From Volutella citrinella (lineage: Eukaryota > Ascomycota > Sordariomycetes > Hypocreales > Nectriaceae), in NCBI GenBank assembly GCA_034401135.1, contig JAWZSP010000009.1, positions 1,302,001 through 1,366,000 on the forward strand: a DNA stretch of 64,000 nucleotides, given 5' to 3'. The translations under genes were made by a program, and so were the position numbers. Numbering within the stretch: the stretch's first letter is position 1; every line of letters starts with the position of its first letter. Below the pieces are notes generated by a model. The model was not told the DNA's origin, did no database searches, and was given only the letters and a program-made list of their open reading frames with translations. Shown here one piece after another: positions 57,911-64,000 of the stretch.

Positions 57911-60069
57911 ATGAGGCAGGTGAGCCAATTATGCACCACATGCCCAGCATGTGGCTGCATCTGCAGAAGCCAATCAAGACATTGTTCCCAGTCCTTCAGC
58001 CAACGCAGCCTGATGGAAATCACGAGGGGCAATCTACGTGATAAACTCGCGAAAGAGAAGGGTGTACTATGCTTCGAGATGGAGGATGCAGGCTTCATGA
58101 ACTACTTCCCTTGTCTGGTTATCCGTGGCATATGCGACTACTCCGATACGCACAAGAACAAGGAGTGGCAAGGATTTGCAGCCATGATGGCGGCAGCATA
58201 CGCGAAAGACCTGCTTCAGCTGATCCGGTCGAATTCTGTCGAAGCAGAGCGGCCCATCAAACAAGTTCTCGATTCCAGTGAGGAGCACGAGCCTGTTTTG
58301 CCCATAACCTCCAGCTGACCGAACATAGTTGAGGATCAAATGACTGGTCTACACTTGACAGCCGAGAAAACCAATGTCGCAGTTGAGGCGATGTACTCTG
58401 AGCATGGGTAGGTCTGCTGATGGTTGATGAATCCGACCGACACTGACGCATAAGAACAGATCTGTTCTTTCCAGCATCCAAGATACTGTGAAAAGATTAA
58501 AGAGAAGGGAGACTGACCCCGAAGTGGCACGCAAGGTCCATTGTATGATCCCCTTCACTCGGGATGACGATTTCACGGACCGTCCAGCTATTTGGGCTTG
58601 GATACTGGGGCAGTACACGAATCATGTTGCCCGAATAGCTTTAGTTGGTATCGGTGGGATTGGGTATTGCTCCACGCTCTGTTCCTGGGAGTTGCGCTAA
58701 CTCTAGACAGAAAATCACAACTGGCCATCCAGTTCGCCTACCATGTTCATGAGACTTCAACCAAAACAAGTGTCTTCTGAATACATTGCGGCACGAGGGC
58801 CGCTTTTGAGGAATCATACCATTCCATCGCCGACCGTCTAGAGTTGCCCCAACGGCGAGATGCTGCTGTGGATGTCCTAGCTCTCGTCCGTGACTGGCTG
58901 TCAGGAGAGAATATCAACCAGTGGCTCATGATTGTCGATAATGCCGATGATTTGAGCGTGCTCTACCCCAACGGGGCCAAGTCGAGCAACCAGCAGCCCC
59001 TAGCGGCATACTTGCCAAAACAAACAAGGGCATGATGCTGATAACATGGCGAAGCTGGGACGTTGCTGAGCGGCTCACGGGCAGTCGCAAACATTCTCAA
59101 GAAATCTCGACCATGGATGAGTCACAGTCACAGAAGCTTCTACGCAAAAAGCTGCTGACCAGCGTGGATGATGACGCTGCAGCTGATCTCGTCCACGCCC
59201 TTGACTGTATCCCGCTAGCAGTGACCCAGGCGGCGGCTTACATCAACAAGCATAGCCCGCGTGTTGATGCTCAGTCATACCTAGAAAGGTTCCACAAAGG
59301 CTCGGCACAAAGGGCAAGCCTGCTTCGAAGCGACCGAGGCGACCAGCAACGCCGTGAAGATGTGTCCAACTCGGTGGCAGTGACATGGCAGCTGACATTT
59401 GAGAAAATCAAACTAGAAGAACCGCAAGCAGCGGGCCTGTTGTCGTTGATGAGCTATTTCCAAGCAGAAACCTTACTCCGGTGGGCGACAGAAGTTGGAA
59501 CGACGGCACTTGGTGCAGAGGACCCAATAGTGCTCGTCTGCATGTCAGAACTTGCACAAGCAATAGGGTACCAGGACCAATGGGATGAGTGTGAGAAGCT
59601 ACAGGCACAAGCGCTGAAAGGTTTGAAGGCAAAATTAGGGCCTGATCATCCACACACCCGAAAGAGCCTGCAAACCATCGCACGGGCATTCGGCAGTCAA
59701 AGACGGATGGATGAGGCAGAGGGGGTGTACATCGAGTTGATGGAGGTCGACAAGGCGACACCGGGGACTGACCACCCCTCCGCACTTGAAGACATGAACA
59801 AGTTAGCATCAGCGTACATCAGGCAGGGTCGGCATGAGGAGGCTGCGGAGCTGGTAGGGGAGGTCTTGAAGGTTCGGCAGAGGAACCTGGGGCCAGATCA
59901 TTCAGATACGCTCCCAACCTCGTGTAAATTGGCTATGTTATGGTGGCGCCTTGGCCGTAAGGACGAAGCTATAAAGATGATGAAGATTTCTAGGGAGTCT
60001 CTATGTCGGGTCGTTGGCCCAACACATCCAGCAACGCAGGCTATCACGCGTCTTCTGAGTGCCGCGTAG
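57911..60069 (+). pseudogene. Decayed NLR: PNP fragment, NB-ARC and TPR
   Basis: Remains of a fungal NOD-like receptor. First is the C-terminal end of a PNP_UDP domain ([39 protein letters not shown]); the rest of that domain is missing, with a frameshift signature near 58000. A TGA at 58316-58318 ends this part. An intron at 58408-58459 then leads to an NB-ARC domain: MIPFTRDDDF, Walker A GIGGIGKSQLA (split by a 47-nt intron, 58664-58710), Walker B WLMIVDNADD, MMLITWRS and DCIPLAVTQAAAYI. Lesions: TGA at 58778-58780 where relatives have Trp; a one-base frameshift near 59011-59030; and a deletion near 59460 that fuses LLSLMSYF directly to TPRs and removes the winged-helix/MHD region. At least three TPRs with LGPDHPHT-type loops follow, to 60069. 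The parent type would have sensed non-self signals and triggered cell death. The 59032-60069 frame could still yield a TPR protein, but that seems unlikely. Confidence 0.88.
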
Positions 60070-60746
60070 CGGACTTTACCGGCGTTAAATAAAGCCAACC
60101 AACGCGTCTTCTGAGGAGGGAGAAGGAACAGATTTTATCGTATTTATTTGGACGCTGAAGAGTTGTTCAGTGTCCTAACTGCCTTGATAGAAAGATAGTG
60201 TTAGCTCGGATTAAGCTGATTGTATCCAGATCAAAGAAGTAGGAGATGCTACGATAGATGGTTTGGATATAAAGATAGAGGCATACACACGATGCTATTA
60301 AATAATACACCCCTGATACTGTAGTACAGCACGTGCGACCAGGCTACCCTATATCAATTGTTGTAAAGGATGAGCCCTGATGGATCTATTTACAGTGTCA
60401 GCCTTATAGATCCGGGGATGGAGGAAAAGAAGAGGCTATTTGCAAGTATATACATTCATTACTACACCAACTGTGGCCTCGGGTTCCCGTGGGCGCCACC
60501 TGTTGTTCGTGCACAGTGCTAAATGAACCGTGTCCTGTGTGCCTCGGCACAGTACGTTTGCAATCCCCGGTGTGCTGATACGCCCCGGTATTGCGATTGT
60601 GGTGTGCAGCGGAGCCTCGCCGCAAATGGAACAGGGCACCGGGCCTCACATTCTCCACCAGGTTGGCGCGCGAGCTAAACCAAGATAGACGCCAGCCCAA
60701 CAGCCGCCCACCCACTTCAAGGCCCGTCAGTGTCGAAGCGAGCGAC
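60070..60746. other. Intergenic region, partly AT-rich
   Basis: The stretch just after the NLR relic (about 60.1-60.4 kb) is visibly more AT-rich than most of the window. The rest is the promoter and leader of the coiled-coil gene. An in-frame extension upstream of its ATG starts only with TTG and was not used. Confidence 0.5.
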
Positions 60747-61968
60747 ATGATCCTTCCCAATCCCCACGACCCGTCCGCATCGCCATTGCCATCTCCTACC
60801 GCATCACAGGCCCAGGCTCAACCCCAGCCCCAGCTCTCGCAGGCCCAGCTACAGGCCCAGACCGCCGCTCGACAGCACGCCCAATTCTCGCAGCACCAAC
60901 AGCAACAGCAGCACCAGCAGCAGGTCCAGCAACACCACCTACAGGTCCAGCACCACCAGATCCAGCAGCAGCACGCCGCTGCCGCCGCCACAGCCGCCAT
61001 GATGAACGGCATGAACGGCACGAACCTGGCCGCCGGCATGCCCGTCCCCACGCCCGCGGGCCACCAGGCCGAGCTCAACTACATCTACGGCATGGTCGAG
61101 GAGCTGAGCCGCCAGCTTGCCGAGAACCGTCGTGTGACCGAAGACATTGTCAACGGCCTGGGCCGGGTGAGGACTCGTGCTCGTACCCACGGCCTCAACA
61201 ACGAGGAGATAATCGATTCTGCAGCCGACGAGCTGAATGGTACGAATACGACCATTGGCCTTTCATCCCATGTTTCAATACACTGACCGCCGCGCAATAG
61301 ACGAAGAGAGGAACCTCGACGAAATAATCTCCCTCCTGACCGAGGCCCTCGAAAAGGCAAAGTTCAGCCGCGACGCCAACGCCAACTTGCTCTCCCAGTA
61401 CGCCACGGCCATGTCAGGGATGCTGCGCCAGTTCCACGAATACAAGACCAAGCACGTCACCGACGTGGTCGCCTGGCACCGCTCCTACCGCCGGCAGCTG
61501 GCCGAGGCGCGCGACGAGAACAGCCGCCTGCGCGAGCAGATCTGGACCATGCAGCAGCACGCCGGCCGCGCCAACGAGAACCTGCGAGACTTCCGCACAA
61601 AGTACGACGAGGACGAGGCCCGCTGGAACCGCCGCGTCGACGAGAAGGCCGCCCGCCAGGAGCTGCGCTTCTGGAAGCGCATGGCCATGCCCGAGCTCGA
61701 GGCCGACGACCCCTACTGGAGCGACGACGACGACATTGTCGACCCCGCGGAGAAGCAGCGCCTGCATGAGCTCGAGCTCAAGGCGTCGGAGGAGCAGATG
61801 GATAGCCAGGCCGAGGACAGTGATGGCGGGCACGCCCCGATGCCGCCGATGGGCGTCGTGGGGGGCATTGCCATGCAGCGTGAGGACTCGATGGGCCACG
61901 GCGGTGTGCCAGCGATGCCACCGAGACCGCTTAGCGCAGCGTCAAGTACGGGGTCGACGGGACAATAG
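60747..61968 (+). CDS. Coiled-coil protein with Gln/His-rich N-terminus
   Basis: 386 aa from exons 60747-61239 and 61301-61968 (61-nt intron, ACACTGACC branch, AATAG end; phases close). The first 80 residues are dominated by Gln, His and Ala (runs of up to five Gln), followed by an ordered helical core: ELNYIYGMVEELSRQLAENR, NGLGRVRTRARTHGL, then a long coiled coil through LDEIISLLTEALEKAKFSRD and YRRQLAEARDENSRLREQIW. An acidic patch (PYWSDDDDIVDP) and a Met/Pro/Gly-rich tail end the protein. The core looks well conserved, suggesting a Pezizomycotina-wide protein, but I do not recognise the family. Strong G/C third-position bias in exon 2 opens long antisense frames, which are not genes. The role could be scaffolding or transcription-related; unknown. 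Confidence 0.87.
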
Positions 61969-62308
61969 ACCAGAGGGGACGTAGGTGGTGGATGGCCGTT
62001 GTTTACTTGATTCGACGATACCCATGTATGATGTGAGTGGACGGGCATAGGAATGGCATATATATTGTTTCTTTTGATCGGTGCTGGGCAATGTAAAATA
62101 AAACATACACCTTGTTGGTTTCTGGGACTCCATGTCCATTATTACTCTGCTAAATGACATTTTGTGATGCCTGCCAACCCGCCTTCCTCATCTCAGTACA
62201 TTCTGCTCCGAGGCATGCCATCCTTTTCATTTACAAATACATGGATCCCTATCTCGATTGAACACGCTAACTCCCAAACCCTAAGACTCTCGCAACTCAG
62301 AACAATTT
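61969..62308. other. Convergent intergenic region
   Basis: 340 bp between the stops of the coiled-coil gene and the UBR7-like gene; only 3' flanks are visible, moderately AT-rich. Confidence 0.55.
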
Positions 62309-64000
62309 TTAGTAGCCGCCCTGCTCGCGCCTATTGTCAGGCTCGTCCTTGGACGACGACGCAGCGGCCTCGCCAGCCTCCTTGATGCCCTGCTCATCAC
62401 CACGCAGCTTCGCAAAGTACGCCTTGATGTCCTCAGCACCAATGGCCTGGCCGCTGTCGGCGAACTGCTGGAAGAAGGGCTTGAGGCGCTCCTTGAGGTG
62501 ATTGTAGGCCATGACGCCCTCGATGGCGCGCACACGGTCGACGTTGCGCAGGGCGCTCTCGCCGCGCTCGAGCAGGCTGCCGCTGCCGTGCGTGGAGCCA
62601 CCGTGCTGCGAACCGCCGCCCTCCGACATGGGCGGCTCGTAGACCTCTTCCTCCTCGATCAGCTGCGGGTGGTGGTTGAGGTTGCGGAAGCAGGGACCGC
62701 AGTGGCAGAACTTTTCGCGGAAGTCGTCCTTGAAGAAGAGCGAGAACTGGCCCGTGGGAGCAGATGGGAGGTTCTTCAGCTTGCAGCCAAGTTCACCCGC
62801 CTTTGGGGCTGGAGTGTCGATAGGCGCATCGGGCTTCGTCGCGGGCTCTACTGCATCTGCTGGTGTAGGCTCTGAGACGGCCTCGCTCTTAGCTCGCTTG
62901 GTGTTGGAGTCTGCGTCATCGTCATCTTCTGCCTTGCGCTTTCGTGAGGCGCTGTCTGTGGTCTCGGCCTGGAGCTCGGCCGGGTCCGCCTTCGTTTGGG
63001 CGGTAAAGACAGGAGGCAGGAATCCTGATGTTCCTGCATACTGCTTGATCCATGGGTTGGCGTCGACGCACTTGTAGCAGATGAAGCCCTCGAAAGACTC
63101 CTCATCAGGAAACCCGGGAGGCATAGGGACCTCCTCTTCCTCTTCCTCCTCCTGGGCCGCCTGTTTCTCACCCGCTTCGCCGTCCTCCGCAATCGTATCC
63201 AATGGCTTGGTCTCGGTCTTTTCATCGAAATTCTTCGCCTTAGGCTTCTCCATCTTCTCAAACCAGTTGGGACCCATGCCCACGAGGCATCCGGGGTGAT
63301 ACCAGTCTTCGCCGCAGCCACCTGTCTCTACCGTACCAAGCCCTAGGCACTGGAACATGGTACCTTTCTGCTGGAACGGGTCATAATCGCATTCGCACCC
63401 GCAGAACCGGTTGCGGAAGTTGTGATTGTACTTGTTATTCGCGTCGGGCTCCTCCGAGTGGACGTTGCCCTTGGTGTTGGTCTTCTCGTTGGTGCGCAGG
63501 GTGCATGGGCTGGTGGCAGGAATGCGCGTGGTACCGCAGTCGCAAGTGAAATTTCTTTTCTGGAAGATCTCAACGAGCGTGTGTTCGCCGTGGCACTGGA
63601 CGGAACAAGCGTAGCAGACGCCTGCGGGTGTCCATCCATCGCCTTCTTTGGCTGGTGGCGGATTGCAGGTCAGGCAGGCAAAGACGTTCTGTCGAAGGGG
63701 ACCGAGGATTTTGGTGCAACTTTCGATGCTCTAGAAGTAGGAAGGAATGTTAGCGGCGTCTGAGGTTGGCGTCGTGAACGGTCGGATTGACTAACGTATG
63801 GAAGAGCCTCGCGGGCGTCAGCTTCAAGAAGCTCTTGGCTACGGAGGAACCTGGGCGAGTCAGTGGGATTGAACCAGATTTCGAAGGGAGACGGAAATGA
63901 CTCACTCAGCAGCAGTCTGGGAGTCGTTGGAGGCTTGCGATTTGCCAGAAAAGCTCTCCTTGCGCGCAGACGCAGTGGATTGCTCTGGAGCGGGCGGCGC
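62309..64000 (-). CDS. UBR7/Mlo2-type ubiquitin ligase (partial, 5' end outside window)
   Basis: Predicted E3 ligase with a UBR-type zinc finger and a PHD-like finger. Visible exons: beyond 64000 to 63906, 63850-63796 and 63730-62309 (introns of 55 and 65 nt; phases close). The start codon and first residues lie past the window edge. The UBR box shows ACLTCNPPP, GVCYACSVQCHGEHTLVEI and FTCDCGT. The following PHD-like part has FCGCECDYDP, MFQCLG and GGCGEDWYHPGCL, then FICYKCVD. An acidic linker with a Glu run, a KRKAEDDDD stretch resembling a nuclear signal, a second Cys cluster (KFCHCGPCFRN) and a C-terminal helix (YNHLKERLKPFFQQFADSGQ) complete it. Human UBR7 and fission yeast Mlo2 share this plan; UBR7 is reported to act on histone H2B. 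Role in this fungus inferred by family only. Confidence 0.9.

Noticed and set aside
59032..60069. 345-codon frame that could be called an intact TPR protein
   Set aside because: Its N-terminus is the middle of an NB-ARC domain, and the missing upstream part is present nearby but broken, so it is better read as the tail of a pseudogene.
63866..63880. GGTTCAATCCC, resembling a tRNA B box, on the minus strand
   Set aside because: It lies inside a 55-nt intron of the UBR7-like gene with no A box or stems. Coincidence.

Overview
The window looks like nuclear DNA of a filamentous ascomycete (Pezizomycotina, probably a sordariomycete). Introns are mostly 47-90 nt with GT...AG ends and CTRAY-like branch points. 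The protein families seen (Zn2Cys6 and acuF-like C2H2 regulators, a DUF7580 protein, a PNP/NB-ARC/TPR receptor relic, a fungal caspase-like protein) are typical of that group. It is not bacterial or viral. No rRNA gene, tRNA gene or CRISPR array was recognised. Exon structures below were built by hand from splice signals and checked for reading phase.

Bases 1-42,500 are gene-poor: a few genes are separated by long GC-rich, CT-rich or microsatellite-bearing tracts where no convincing gene is visible. In order they are: an atypical bZIP factor (9.1-10.1 kb, minus); a tentative small hypothetical gene (12.4-13.0 kb, minus); a PUS9/RIB2-type tRNA pseudouridine synthase with two in-frame starts (14.7-16.2 kb, minus); a hot-dog thioesterase (17.4-18.2 kb, plus) convergent with a Gfo/Idh/MocA oxidoreductase (18.3-19.4 kb, minus); a berberine-bridge-type FAD oxidase (22.1-23.6 kb, minus) just downstream of a Zn2Cys6 regulator on the same strand (23.9-26.2 kb); and a patatin-like protein whose nucleophile serine is replaced by glycine (33.2-35.2 kb, minus).

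Bases 42,500-60,100 are the most distinctive part. They hold a caspase-like protein fused to C2H2 zinc fingers, a six-cysteine secreted protein with a Kex2 site, a tiny 70-aa gene with a TATA box, a zinc-finger protein with a long disordered tail, a DUF7580 protein, a second zinc-finger protein sharing a domain with the first, and a decayed NLR (PNP fragment, NB-ARC, TPR) with nonsense, frameshift and deletion lesions. Caspase-like, DUF7580 and NLR proteins are linked in fungi to non-self recognition and regulated cell death. The cluster is therefore a candidate immunity or allorecognition island, but that joint role is inference.

The right end (60.7-64.0 kb) returns to housekeeping content: a Q/H-rich coiled-coil protein of unknown role and the 3' part of a UBR7/Mlo2-type ubiquitin ligase that runs off the window.
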